Assembly: GCA_026075535.2 (NCBI GenBank)
Contig: AP026549.1
Coordinates: 1,302,001 to 1,366,000, forward strand
Length of the DNA: 64,000 nt
Direction: 5' to 3'
Source of the DNA: Tricholoma matsutake
Lineage: Eukaryota; Basidiomycota; Agaricomycetes; Agaricales; Tricholomataceae
Positions 42,832 through 54,616 of the stretch are shown here, in pieces. Positions within the stretch are counted from its first letter, which is position 1. The number at the start of each line of letters is the position of its first letter. The position numbers and the translations under genes are program-made. Under the pieces are notes generated by a model. It was given only the letters and a program-made list of their open reading frames with translations, made no database searches and had not been told where the DNA came from.

Positions 42832-43939
42832 TGACAAGAGCAGCCAAGGATGATGATTGGCATGTTACTGGTGTTTGTGGCACAATACCGATACTGATAC
42901 CTGGCACCCCAGCACTGATGTAATCACCTGATAAGGACAGCTTTGCACATACATGTCCCAAGTTGCGCAACACCAATGCCCATGAGACTTCGAGTTTTTG
43001 GATGTTGATTCTTTTATTGAGGTAATGAATTGTCATGTATTATCAAAGTACAGTGAGGACTGGGGGTAATGTACAAGTTTGGGGGAACTGAAATTGAAGA
43101 AGCTGAAACTAGTTCAAAGGACAACTAGAGCTTGGATCATGTTCTCACTGACTGAGCAATGGACCATTCGTGCTTTTGCTGAGCTCTGCTTGACATATAC
43201 TTCAGCTTGAGGCAAATGAGATCTGTGAGTGGCCAACATTCTTCATAATCGACAAGTCAAGGACACCTTTTGCAAGCCTGTGAAAGCCAGGATCAGGAGT
43301 GGTGTAAGGTGAGAGAATATGCTGGCATACATGTTTGTGAACATGTTCGAGACTCCGGAGACTTTGTGACGAGAAACATTTGGAACTATTGAGGTGCTTG
43401 GCAATGAGCTCCTTCACATATTTCTGATAAAATCAGGGTAAGTGGACCAGAGACGAGGGGCATACAACATAGACTGACCTTGAACTTTTGATAGTCCAAC
43501 AGATCCCAAGCCAAAGCAGCTTCAAGATTATAACCACTGCATCCAGGTCTACCCACCTCCCCTTGCAGCTTTGGAATGGGCTCATCCCCAATCTTGTCTT
43601 CCCCAATCTTGTCTTCAGCTGATCCTGCAGGTTGTCATGCACCATGCTCATCTTCATCAGAACCGAGGCTCAACAAATCAGAAGTTTCCCTTCCATCAGG
43701 GCTTGGAGATTGGGCTGGGGTGTTGCGCATGAGCATAGATGAGCTGGCAATTGCATTCATGGCAGGAGTGGCTGAGTGAGAGTGAAAGGACACAGTTTGA
43801 CCACTTGTGGGATGTCTGACTCTCTGTGCTGGCCTGGAGTACAGTGCATATCGGGATTTGTGAGGTCATCCCAATCCAATCTCCTCCTGTGCAAGAAGGC
43901 AACCAGATGGCAGTAATCTTCCGACTTCAGTCTGAGCAA
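42832..43939 (-). pseudogene. Hypothetical coding remnant of unknown family
   Basis: Minus-strand frames read RRRLDWDDLTNPDMHCTPGQ, then (another frame) KYVKELIAKHLNSSKCF, HVCQHILSPYTTPDPGFH and GVLDLSIMKNVGHSQ. Amino-acid composition looks protein-like but several stops intervene. I recognise no domain. It may belong to the same transposon-associated gene set as its neighbours. Confidence 0.35.
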
Positions 43940-44230
43940 TGAGAATCAGGAGTTTAGGAGGAGGAGAACTTGGTTCATAGAAGGGGGAGAGTTCAGTCAA
44001 CAATCCTCTATTGGGTCTCATTGGTTGGGGTTGGGGTGATTATAACATTGGGCATACATGTGGATGCCTTTAAGTATCCGATGACGGTGGCACCCCTTTC
44101 ATCTCGAGCCAACACACTGCACAAAGGGGCTGAGTCAGCAGGCACGCCTGGTCATGTCAAAGAAACATTGGGTACTGCATGCCTCTCATCTGTCCTACTA
44201 CTTTCCAGTCCCACCCCCTCCCCAAGAAAA

Positions 44231-46640
44231 ATGCTTGCCACATTGAAGAGCATCATCACTAACCAGCCAAAACTTGTCACCACTTTCCATGGCCATACAG
44301 GCTCCATGTTGTGCCTGAGTATATTTCTGAATGGCAGATACTTAGCCAGTGGTGGTACACATCATGAGGGTGGCTTTGACAAAGAGTTGACGAGAAACCA
44401 CAGGTAATGATGGACTGAAGATATGGAAATTGAAGTCCAGGAAATCAATTGTGATTCCAGCACAACCTTTCCATGAGCACGGACAAGTGACTTGCATTTG
44501 CTGGGTTACGCAGAAAGGGGAAACCTATGACACACTCTGCTACAGCAATGGCCTTGGATTCTTGGTGTTCCTACAGCACGTCCTGGCCAAGGTATGGAGA
44601 TCTTCCAAGCCTGCCACAATGAGCTGAAAAGTTCCAGGGTTACTTTGATGCCATCCACTCCAGCCGAATTGCTCATGGAGGTGAAATCCTCTCCATCATG
44701 GTGGACAGAGTTGGGACTGCACCTACTTGTATTGTGACAGGTACCCGCTGATGATGCTCAACCTGGAAACCCAAACAAAAGCCACAAAAAGGCTTCAGAT
44801 GGTATAACACAAGTCAGAGGAAGGATGTGAGGTCCTCTGGATGTCACCTGTCAGATTGACTGTCAAATAGCCATAAAAGGACTGCTTGTCGAAGCATTTT
44901 GAAGCTAAAAGAATGTGTTCTGAGGAGTTGCGATGATTTTCGAGATGTTGTGATGATTTTCGAGATGTCGCAATATTTTTTGAAGAAGTTTCGAGGAATT
45001 TCGAGTGCGCAAAAATGTTTGGATGCAAGATTGGGGGACTAGATGAGTAGTAGAAGCAAAGCAAAGGCGAATCGAGGGAAACGAGAGTGAAAATAGCGTA
45101 ATGCAAGGAATTTTGAGGAATTTTGAGGAAGTTTCAAGTAAAACACCAAACTTCGGACTGAATAAGACTAAACTGAACTCTCAAATCACTGTGATCTGGG
45201 AGGAAGACAACAACTTTCTTGTTTTTCTTTGTATCTAGTACATCTTTTTATATAAAATAAAGAAAGTACCTAAAAAAGGCTAGAGAACATGAGGCAAACA
45301 TGTGGAAAACTTGAGGCAAAGATAATAGAAGTATATCAGAACAATAAAGCAAGTCTAGAAAGGGTGAATATAACACATGATGAAGAAATAATAAGAAAGA
45401 ATAGCTAAAACTGGACTGTCCTTGTTATAAATTGAATAAAACATCGGAAACTACTTTGAGCGGATTGTATGCATGCACATGTGGTCAAAATGTGTTCGAT
45501 ATACTTGAGATAGTGTCCCATGTGTCCAGTATGCATCCGAAGATCATTCAAATAGGAAATACTGTGTCCAAAGATGTTTTTCGAGGCTCGATGTTTTTTG
45601 AAGATTTTTGAAGTTTCTTTGGACTTTGTATCAGTGCAATATTGTTCGACAATGGTAGGGGATATGTCTGGCATGTGTGCAATGACCATTCGGATAGCGA
45701 TATAGTGTCCGATGTTGATTTGCGATGTTCGATGATTTTCGAAGTCAGTCAAGGAAAAATCGGACTTGTTCAAAGGCCGATATCACTGTGATATTGCTCG
45801 AAACTGGTTTGGAACCCATCGACAATGTTCCAAGTGTATATCCTGAGCTGTACGAAGGTTGGGGGAATTGTATTATGGCAGCCAAAGGCATACAAAGAAT
45901 TTTGAGGTGTCGCAAAGAATCTCGAAGCATTCTCATGACTTTGTAGAGGTTGGTTTGGTGGCTCAGCTCATCACTGTAGCAGGTATAAATATGCAGGACA
46001 GGATGGCAAGAAGTTGTTGAAGTCACAGTTGGGCTTGGCAATGTGAATTGCAATGTCTAGCCCAAGGCCTCTCATGAATCCCTTTATCAAGGAAATGCAG
46101 CAGTCGACACAGTTCGCAAGATATGCATGGTTGACAATGTAACCAACAGTTTTGATTTATACTGTCTAGATGGAGGCCAGTTCATCAGGGCATTTCAGAC
46201 ACATGATGCCAAAAGAACATACCTGAAAGGAGTGGCATTCACTAATGATTCACGAGCAATCATAGGAGGGAGCGACCATGGAAAGGTCTACATCTTTGAG
46301 CGCAAGACAGGTCATTGCCTGAAGACTGTGACACACTGCAGGGATGGCAGTGTGGAAACTGTGGCAGTAGGTAATCTGTAGGCAAGGGAGGGCATGTTGA
46401 CAATCTATCCATAGGTCCACAATAATGATGATGGCAGTGTTCTTCTGGCCACTGCATCATCAACCTGTGATGGTCCAAGTCCCAAGTCCCACATGCATCT
46501 GGTGTTGGAATGCTGTGAATACTATGAAGAAGAGGACTGAGGCACCTGGAGAGCGGGGATGTGGTTGATAGAGATCTTGATAAAGATAATCATGATTACA
46601 GCTGCGGGAGTGTATTTCCTTGGGATAGCAAGGCAGAAGG
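44231..46640 (+). pseudogene. WD40-repeat protein gene with C-terminal membrane segment, split by R1 copy c
   Basis: Starts MLATLKSIITNQPKLVTTFH at 44231. HTGSMLCLSIFLNGRYLASGG is the first WD blade. A 49-nt intron (44355-44403) joins it to NDGLKIWKLKSRKSI, then GQVTCICWVTQKGETYDTLC. After R1 c come MVDNVTNSFDLYCLDGGQFI and NDSRAIIGGSDHGKVYIFER, and a hydrophobic helix (IIMITAAGVYFLGIA) near 46600. WD40 propellers are protein-interaction scaffolds. Missing blades and frameshifts indicate a relic. Confidence 0.6.
44749..45973 (-). mobile_element. R1 copy c: LTR-like repeat inside the WD40 gene
   Basis: Inverted relative to copies a and b; starts TGATGATGCTCAACC and ends CTCATCA. Possible 4-bp duplication CCGC/CTGT (two transitions). 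It matches 52240-53458 read on the other strand but lacks the CTACAAACCC subrepeats. The right edge is less certain. Confidence 0.6.
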
Positions 46641-46689
46641 TGCATCTTCCATTGCTGATTCCAGAAATCTGCTGATTTTGAGCAGTTGA

Positions 46690-47939
46690 CTGGAAGGCTT
46701 CCATCAGCACTATCCTTTCTTGCACCGAAGGCCAAGAATGATGAGGGATTTGATGTGCGCGAATATATCTGCCAAGCAATGGTGGCAGAAATGAACAACA
46801 TTTGCAATGAAAAGAGTACACAAAAGCTCGATGATGGAAAGGTTGCAGGTGAGCAAGGCATCATGTCCATATCTGGAGTCGCTTGATGGTCTTTCAGCAG
46901 ATACAGCGGGCACAGCTGGAGCTCACTGGAGCAGTCCAAGTAAGAGTCTCTGCCAGGCCACACCAGAGGTTGGCTTTGCAGTAACACCAGCATCCATGCA
47001 CTGCAGCAATCCAGGTGTGGGCATTGCAGTAACAGAAACCTCAGATCTGGAATGGTGTGATGAGGATGCGGGTCTAGGGTGCCAGCAGGGTAAGGGGCTG
47101 CATGGCAACATGTGTACAGTAACATAGTCATGATGTCCTCGGGCAAACAATGTCATTACGAGAGTGGTATTCAAAATTCAATGTGATAAATATGATGGTG
47201 GAAATGAAAACAAAGGCGCAGGTGGAGGCTACACAAGCCAACAACTTGAAGACATTCCAGCAAATTCAGGCACAAGATCATGGAAGTTCCATGAACAGAG
47301 AAGGGTGGACCAAGAGAAACAAGTGGTAAGGGTCATGGCTAGAATTTCGGCGATTGCTGACAAGTCCTCTTGTTAAAGGCTGAGATGGCATCCATGAGAG
47401 CCGCAATTGCTGAATACCAGGCGAAAACCCAGGTATGAATGAGGGTTGTTAGACACCAGGCGCTGACACCTGCAGGAAGAGGTGGCTGCATTAGAAGTGA
47501 AGTTGCAGGATGAGACTGTGGCATTAACAGCAAAAAACCATGATTTTGTGCATGACCTTGCGTTGGATCTCACTTCAGCTTGTTCTGATGGGTGCTTAGG
47601 GTGATCTGGAAATGGCTGCAGCCAGGGTTGTACAGGGGAACAACCAAGCCCAATGTAAAGAGGTGAAGTCATTTCATTTTGTACAGAATGTCATCATTGA
47701 TGAGGGTAGATTGCCCAAAAATCTCAATCAGCAAAAGGGACAGACAGAAATCTTTCTCCAGACAGATCCCATCAACCTACTCCTGGCCCATCGAATCCTG
47801 GCAAGCCACAAATGTCATTGGATGCCTCTAGTAGTGCTGCTGGCATCGTGGATGAGCATTCAATGGAGGTTGATCACAATGAAGAACGTGGTGGTGGAGC
47901 CAGCAGCAGCAGCCAGAATGGTCAAGCTGGCACCAGTGG
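46690..47939 (+). pseudogene. Coiled-coil/acidic repeat protein gene, part 1
   Basis: Protein-like pieces in order: GFDVREYICQAMVAEMN; a coiled-coil region (MRAAIAEYQAKTQ, a 43-nt intron at 47433-47475 with CTGAC branch site, then EEVAALEVKLQDETVALTAK); a VQNVIIDEG...KGQTEIFLQTDPINLLL block; and an acidic part MEVDHNEERGGGASSSSQNG. The frame ends AGTSG at the gag-element insertion and continues at 50279 as QNAQCNIP. It looks like a family I recall as multicopy in Agaricomycetes, often near transposons. Role unknown. Confidence 0.45.
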
Positions 47940-47949
47940 TGTTGTGAGT

Positions 47950-49922
47950 TGGTGCTCTTCGATTTTGTCAAATCAATCATGCGCTTTTTCTCTCGAAAGT
48001 GCCTGGTCATTTTCCCAATTTCCTCTGCCTCATGGGTGAAGTATAATATATCATCCACAGAGCTTGTCTCTGTGGTACAGCCTTTATCCAAGATAAAGGC
48101 TATTATATTTGCTGGCAGCCCAGCTACCAGTTGCGTCTTGAATGTGAAAACGTCAGGCACCTGAATCATCCTGGTAGCATACTGCTCCAGTTTGTAGTAG
48201 TAACTCATAACGCCCTCTTTGGCATTATATTCGATGTGCCCAAATTTATTGGTTGCATTGTGTGTTGCATTATCATGGACAAATCAGTTGTACAGACCGG
48301 TGATGACTTCCTTGAAAGTACATGATGAGCGTTGATGGTATGCGCCATCAACGTTGTCTTCAAACCAAATGATTGCGGTGTTCTCCAAGAACATCATGGT
48401 GAACTCGATATGATCGGAGTCGTTCTCTGGTCCACAGATCTTGTTCACCTTCAGCCATTGAAGGAGACAGCTGAGCCATCTCTCAAATTCCTTGTAGTCC
48501 TGTAATCTGCCGTACTTTGGCAGATTGGGCACCCAAGGTCCGTTCTTGCCTCCCATGGCAGGAGTGTCTGGTAAAACAGAGACCTTCCTGTCTATCTGTT
48601 TGTGAAACTTTGTGTGCATGGCCTTCAAATACTTTGAAGGCCATCAAGAGCCACTCTCTTGATATGACTCTGCACCGCTGGTGCGAGCTCGTCAGTATGA
48701 GCTGCCCTGGTATGAGAAGGACTTGGAAGTTCCAGACTGCGTTCATCTGGAGTGTCGACTTGAGTCGTCTTCCTCATCCGAGGATGGGGAAGACTTTTCA
48801 TCGTCCCCAACGCTCGATGCATCAGACATTGAGTTGTCATCACTGCTGTTGTCCCCGCCAGAGTCGCCACCTCCTGGACTGCCTTTTGATCCTGCATGAC
48901 TCAGTGCAGGTTTTCGGGGTGGTCCAGAAGAACTTTTCTTGCAGTGGCTGTTGGGAGATGGAGACTTGTATTTATCCCAAGGATGTCCGTCCTTGTCGAA
49001 TCTAATCCCCTGGTCAGGGAGATTAGTGTGCTTTCCTTCACCAATTTTGCCATCTCGAAATCGCTGCAATGCTATCCTATCGGTGGCATTGTAGTGTACT
49101 TTCTTTTTAGATGGTACAGGGGTCAGAAGATCATCAGAATCTTGATGCGGGGTACCGCGTCGAGGGCTTAACACTTCAGAACCTGTGGAAGTACCTTTTC
49201 TACACAGGCTTTCCTCCACCTGGTCTGTTGGTGGAGAAGGGATAATGAGTGGAGCAGGGTATGGAGCAGACATCAGCTGATGTCTGCTTGTGAATCCATC
49301 CGACAACTCTTTTAGTTGTCGTCTCAAGGATGCGGAATCGAAATTGGCTGCATCTTGGCAATGGAGCTCACAGACCTCATGTACAAACTGTAAGTATTCC
49401 TCCATTGCATTATCCCTGCTTTCTTCTCCTACTCAAGGTGCCTCCTCGAGTCTTCTCTTCTCATCGCTGGGCCCTGGAACCCTCAGACATTGGCATGGGT
49501 GGTGCCGATGCATTTTGCACCTCAGGCCACTGGGCTGTAGTCAGTCGGGGGGTATTATGCTCCTGATTGGGCCCAGGTGGATTCCCAGATGGTATTTCTG
49601 GAGGTATCTCCTCCAGAGGTGAAAGTAAACTTTGTCCCAGAGGGTTATCTGGGCTGCGACGACCACATTCATGACTACCTATTGGCGACGCAGATCCATT
49701 TGATCCGTCGTTGCTGTCGTAGCCCCTGGTGGATGCACATCAGCTGTGAAGACCGAGTGCCTTTGAGGCGATTGGTCTCAAAGCGACTATATGTGCTTCA
49801 AGTGGTTGGTTAGACCTCCTTGGCAAGATACTGGTTCTCGAAGCACCTGTTTGCACTTCGAGAGGAGCAGGAATCACTTGGGAATTGGCCGTGGTAGTCT
49901 GTTGGGTTTTTTGCCTACCCAT
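47950..49922 (-). pseudogene. Retrotransposon gag (broken)
   Basis: Starts MGRQKTQQTTTANSQ at 49922. A Ser/Asp-rich segment leads to the gag core: YKEFERWLSCLLQWLKV, FTMMFLENTAIIWFEDNVDG, TFKEVITGLYN, then YYKLEQYATRMIQVPD and LVAGLPANIIAFIL. This resembles Ty3-type gag of basidiomycetes. No zinc knuckle or pol follows; the frame is broken several times. Confidence 0.7.
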
Positions 49923-50072
49923 GGCGAAGGTCCGTGCGGCCGATGTGTGTTCTTTGTGGATCGCGATGGGGAGCTTCCTGTCGTGGGAGAAGATTTTTGG
50001 ACATTGTTGTGACATTCGCTGATGGGGCAAAGTCGAGCTTAAACTCAATACAAGTTTGAGTGTTTAAAAAAG

Positions 50073-50273
50073 TGTTGTGAGTCGGGGGGGTCCCTTTACT
50101 TAAGGGTCACACAACACTAAACACGAATAACTGGTATTGTGTAAGGGTCTATGATGGTAGTAAAAGGATCCTAGATAGGTAGTAGGACTCATGCTTATGT
50201 AGGTGCAAGTCAAAGGCAATAACATGTAGATTAAACAACTATATACATTGGGGCATTGCCCTGGATCACCACA
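50073..50273 (-). repeat. 5' LTR of the gag-only element
   Basis: 201 bp, TGTGGTG...CTCACAACA on the minus strand, with ATGTATATAG as a possible TATA site. It contains the hairpin AGTGTTGTG...CACAACACT (50071-50118). Confidence 0.7.
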
Positions 50274-50278
50274 AGTGG

Positions 50279-50475
50279 TCAGAATGCCCAATGCAACATT
50301 CCCAATGCAGCTCGAAGACACAGAAACGTGCATGATGGTGGGCAAGGGGGCATCACTTGCCATGGTGGCATGACATTGAGGGCCAATGAAATGGAATTTG
50401 ATGGGGATGACGAGTATGAGGAAAATGGTGATGGCAGAGACAACAGCAAAGACAGGAACCCCGGAGAGGATGATG

Positions 50476-50507
<32 letters not shown>

Positions 50508-52030
50508 AGGCCTGTAACAAGGAAAGAATTGGACAGGATGCTGATGAAATTTGCAGCACAGATAAGGGGTGGTGGAGGGTCGAAGTACAAGAAGGCTCAC
50601 AAAAGGAATCCTATCAAGGCAAAGATTGCTGAAGAGAAGGCAGCAGACACTGAGGAGGATAGAAACCTATTCTTGGTGAGTAAGGGAAGAATGCTAGCAA
50701 ACAAACTCTAACCAACCTTTCCAGGCATTGACTTGTGCGGTGATCTATGAAGCCTTTGGCTACAACTCTTGGGAGGAATTTGCCCTTCACAACCCTCCAT
50801 CGCACACAGAGTTGAGGGTCTTTTGAGAGAATGAAGGCAGCCCCAATGTGAACAATTTGCAACTTGATATGAGGGGAACAATGTCCTCCCCGTGGAACAA
50901 GTGGGTCACAGATCTTTTGTACTTGAAAGTTATGGCAAGTAAAGGGGAGGATGATGAGAATGGAGGGAGAGCTTGGGAGGACCTCCCTGAGTGGTCACAA
51001 GATTACTTTGAAGATCTCATTGTCAGCCAACTGCAACATGTGAAGCAAGCCTGGGGGGGAGCCCAACCACAAGAAAAGGAAGACGGGACACTCGAAACTC
51101 AAGCAGAAGCCGAGGAAAGGGTGACAAGAGTTGCAGAAGCTAAGGAAGCATTGAATAGAGCGAGAACGAGGTGCCAACAGGTGAGAAAAACACATAATCC
51201 TTCATGAAGCTAATGGTTTTGCAGAGGTACGCTCAGCGGATCGCAAGTTGTGAGGCAGAAGTCAAAAAGGGAAGGGCGATCCAGAGTCAAGGCATCAATC
51301 AATGGAAGCTCTAATGAGAGTGGAGTGGACAGTGATGGCAATGAAGTGGCATATGTGAAATGCCTTCCATGGTGACCAGACATCGAGGAGCATATCAGAA
51401 GGGTCAATTACCGTGGGAGGGTCAGGATGAAATGTGCAAAACCTATGCAAAGGGTGAGGGAGAGGGCTAGGGTCAAAAGTGAGAGGGATGCTTATGTCAG
51501 TCATGCTGCAGCATTGTATGACTGGACTTGGCTGGGTAAACAGACCACCGCTGCCAGGAAAGCACTCTGCATTTCCTCAGAACTGTTCTCCCTGAGAAGG
51601 TTGAACAATTAGGAGGTCTCATGGTAGCAAGGCAGAGTAACATACCTTTTCAAATGTTAGGCTGTTAAGAGATGTCCAGACTCCCTCAAAACTTCAGTAC
51701 TGCCAGCTGCAATGGAGCACGACATGATGGTTTGGGGGGCATGTTGAACACTGCCCATGCAACCAAGCTGGGGGAACCAGGTGAGCAAATAGCTAGTGAT
51801 GTTGTTAAGGGCATGTCAAACACTGCCCATGCAACCAAGCTGCAGGAACCAGGTGAGTGAGTAGCCACCAAAGTTGTTGAGGGCATGTCAAACACTGCCC
51901 ATGCAACCAAGCCAGGGGAACCAGGTGAGCAAATAGCCAGCAATGTTGTTAAGGGCATGTCAAACACTGCCCATGCAACCAAGCTGCAGGAACCAGGTGA
52001 GCGAGTAGCCAGTGAAGTTGTTGAGGCTGT
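50279..52030 (+). pseudogene. Coiled-coil/acidic repeat protein gene, part 2
   Basis: Continues from 47939. An acidic run (EDDEDDDDDDDDDD) precedes RPVTRKELDRMLMKFAAQI. A 49-nt intron (50676-50724) is followed by FGYNSWEEFALHNPP, SPWNKWVTDLLYLKVMA and EWSQDYFEDLIVSQLQHVK with AWGGAQPQ. Another intron (51181-51224) leads to RYAQRIASCEAEVKKG, DGNEVAYVKCLPW and SHAAALYDWTWLG. The 3' part is a tandem 24-residue repeat. Domain content suggests a structural or DNA-associated role, but nothing catalytic is seen. In-frame TGA codons occur. Confidence 0.45.
51735..52030 (+). repeat. In-frame 72-73-bp minisatellite encoding GMSNTAHATK repeats
   Basis: Four copies of a 24-codon unit with GMSNTAHATKLQEPGE and a VASEVV-like end, all in the same frame. 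One copy has TGA where its sister has CGA (GE-stop-VA versus GERVA). A fifth copy resumes beyond R1 b at 53463. Confidence 0.8.
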
Positions 52031-53458
52031 TGATAGGTCCACCTCATTGTTCAAGCGTGGAAAGCACATCTACAATTGTTGTCAAAGCTCTATAAAGTTC
52101 TACAGACCTCTCCAAAGCTCTACAAACCCATACAAACCTCTCTGAAGCTCTACAAACCCATACAAACCTCGCCAAAGCTCTACAAACCCATACAAACCCC
52201 TCCAAAGCTCTATGAACCCCTCCGAAGCTCTATGATGCTCTACAAAGCTCTACAATGTCACGAGAATGCTTCGAAATCCTTCGCAACACTTTGAAATTCT
52301 TTGTGACACCTCGAAATTCTTTGTATGCCTTTGGCCACCATAATACAATTCCCCCAACCTTTGTACAGCTCAGGATATACACTCGGAACATTGTTGATGA
52401 GTTCTGAACCAGTTTCGAGCAATATTGCAGCGATATCGGCCTTTGAACAAGTCCGATATTTCCTTGACTGACTTTGAAAATCATCGAACATCGCAAATCG
52501 ACATTGGACACTATATTGCTATCCGAATAATCATTGCACACATGCTAGACGTATCCCCTACCATTGTCGAACAATATTGCACTGATATTGGGCCACGAAT
52601 GAAGTCCAAAGAAACTTCAAAAATCTTCAAAAAAATCAAACCTCGAAAAACATTGTCGGACACAGTATTTCCTGTTCGAACGATCTTTGGACACATGCTG
52701 GACACATGGGACACTATATCGAGTATATCGAACACATTTTGACCACATGTGCATGCATACAATCCACTCAAAGCGGTTTCCGATGTTTTATTCAATTTAT
52801 AACAAGGACAGTCCAGTTTTAGCTATTCTTTCTTATTATTTCTTCATCATGTGTTATATTCACCCCTTCTAGGCTCACTTTATTGTTCTGATATACTTAT
52901 ATTGTCTTTTGCCTCAAGTTTTCCACATGTTTGCCTCATGTTCTCTAGCCTTTTTAGGTACTTTCTTTAATTTATATAAAAAGATGTACTAGATACAAAG
53001 AAAAACAAGAAAGTCGTTGTCTTCCTCCCAGATCACAGTGATTTGAGAGTTCAGTTTAGTCTTATTCAGTCCGAAGTTTGGTGTTTTATGCTAAACTTCC
53101 TCAAAATTCCTCAAAATTCCTCACATTACACTATTTTTGCTCTCGCTTCCCTCGATTAGCCTTTTCTTCACTTCTACTACTTGTCTAGTCCCCCGATCTT
53201 GTGTCCGAACATATCTGCGCACTCGAAATTCCTCGAGACTTCTTTGAAAATCATTGCAACATCTCACAAATCATCACAAGTCCTCGCAACACATTTTTTT
53301 AGCCTCAAACTGCTTTGACAAGCAGTTGTTTTATGACTATTTGATGGTCGGTCTGACAGGTGACATCTAGAGGGCCTCGCAACCTTCCTCTGACTCATGT
53401 TATACCATCTGAAGCCATTTTGTGGGTTTTGTTTGGGTTTCCAGGTTGAGCATCATCA
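52031..53458 (+). mobile_element. R1 copy b: 1.43-kb solo-LTR-like element
   Basis: TGATAGGTCCACC...GAGCATCATCA, flanked by CTGT (52027-52030) and CCGT (53459-53462). A TATA-like TTTATATAAAAAG lies at about 52972. Near the start are repeats of AGCTCTACAAACCCATACAAACC (52085-52250). Excision restores EA-V-LNTAHATK in frame. Confidence 0.75.
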
Positions 53459-53462
53459 CCGT

Positions 53463-54597
53463 GTTGAACACTGCCCATGCAACCAAGCTGTCAGCAATGA
53501 TTGGGACTTTGTGTCAGACACTGCCCAAGTGGTGAAGCCCTTCCTCAACCCAATCCTTTGGACACCATATCAGCCATAAGACATCTAGAATACTGAGAGC
53601 ACTCACCAGAAACCTGCAAGCTGCCAGAAAAGAGTGGGGCATTGCTGGATGAGGACCTCGTGAGGGTGTGTTAGACACTGCCCAAGCACCAAAGACCTGT
53701 GGTCACCTTGTCCTTTGGACTCCATGTCAGTGATAGGATATTGGACATAGGAGGAGGACTTACCAGCAATCTGTTAAGAACTGATCCTGGAAGGTTCATC
53801 AGAATCTGATCGGACCCTGTGGGTGTTGATTACAGAAGGTTGTTGGGTCGTTGCAGATTCTGTGGGAGGGGAAACAGAAAGGACTTGGATTCAGCTTGTA
53901 AGAAGCTGCGCCCTTCACCTCGTCTGGTGTCCTAATTTCAAGTTGAAGGTTTGGAGGTAGGAGCAGGAAAGTGCGGGTAAATGCGGGAAGGAGTACAGAG
54001 GCACTTAGGTTAAGTTCAGATGAGGTTAGAACTTCAGAGGGAGACTGGAGGTCGAGTCAAATGGAGTTCAGACTATTAGAGAACTGAGGTTGGAGTAGAA
54101 GGAGGTTTGGATTGGCAGATTAAAGTCAAGTCTATGTCAATATACGAACTGAGGAATACAAGGCAAAACTAACTAAGCTTAAATACTGTAGTCTGGAATA
54201 ATGCGGAACAGGAACAAAGACTGCGGCAGTGTCTCGACTGCATAGATAAATTATCTAGCAGGAGCCGCACAGGAATCCATAGTCGAATTTGCAATAGAGA
54301 CGGCAGCCTTGGGCTGGCAGCCATGGATGCTGTACAAGGCAGCCTGGTGCACAGCAGTGTGGGCAGTGCAAGGTGGCCAGGAACAAAATTGGGAGGCATA
54401 GACAAAGTCAGGTTTGACGTGCAGGAAAGGGTTGGATGGATGCAGGTTCTGATCGGGCGAGGAACGGTTCTTGACACAATCCCTGACACCGCCAGCAAAA
54501 GAGTGCAAGGGTGCGGGGCAATAATCAAGAGGTTGCAACATGAAACAGTCATCGCCACATTGCAATCGAACTCAGTGTCTTTCAAACTCCATCTTTA
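53463..54597 (+). pseudogene. Coiled-coil/acidic repeat protein gene, part 3
   Basis: Continues the repeat as LNTAHATKL, followed by diverged units (VSDTAQVVKP-like, VLDTAQAPKT). It is cut at 53771 by a solo LTR and resumes at 54482 with DTASKRVQGCGAIIKRLQHE and VIATLQSNSVSFKLHL, ending at about 54597. Stops and frameshifts are present. Confidence 0.4.
53772..54476 (-). mobile_element. Solo LTR of the gypsy-4 family
   Basis: 705 bp, close match to 59001-59706; ends TGTTAAGAAC and GTTCTTGACA. Exact 5-bp duplication CAATC (53767-53771, 54477-54481). It arose by LTR-LTR recombination. Confidence 0.9.
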
Positions 54598-54616
54598 AGC
54601 TTTACCTACCACTGCC

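Larger units (their letters stand above)
47940..50273 (-). mobile_element. gag-only LTR element with one LTR nearly deleted
   Basis: 5-bp duplication AGTGG (47935-47939, 50274-50278). The 5' LTR is 50073-50273 (201 bp). The left end keeps only about the last 11 bases of the other LTR (TGTTGTGAGTT). A deletion runs from gag into that LTR. Excision restores AGTSG-QNAQ of the host ORF in frame. Confidence 0.8.

Noticed and set aside
44795..45950. Genes inside R1 copy c (frames of 70-120 codons on both strands)
   Set aside because: The same frames are not kept in copies a and b, and the repeat looks like a non-coding LTR.
50256..50600. Minus-strand frames with runs of Ile or Ser
   Set aside because: Complement of the GATGATGAT acidic run of the plus-strand gene.
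51735..52030. CRISPR-like array
   Set aside because: Unit keeps a coding frame with no spacers; it is a protein-coding tandem repeat.
54169..54585. Minus-strand frames of 104-138 codons
   Set aside because: Lie mostly inside the gypsy-4-family solo LTR; no conserved motif.
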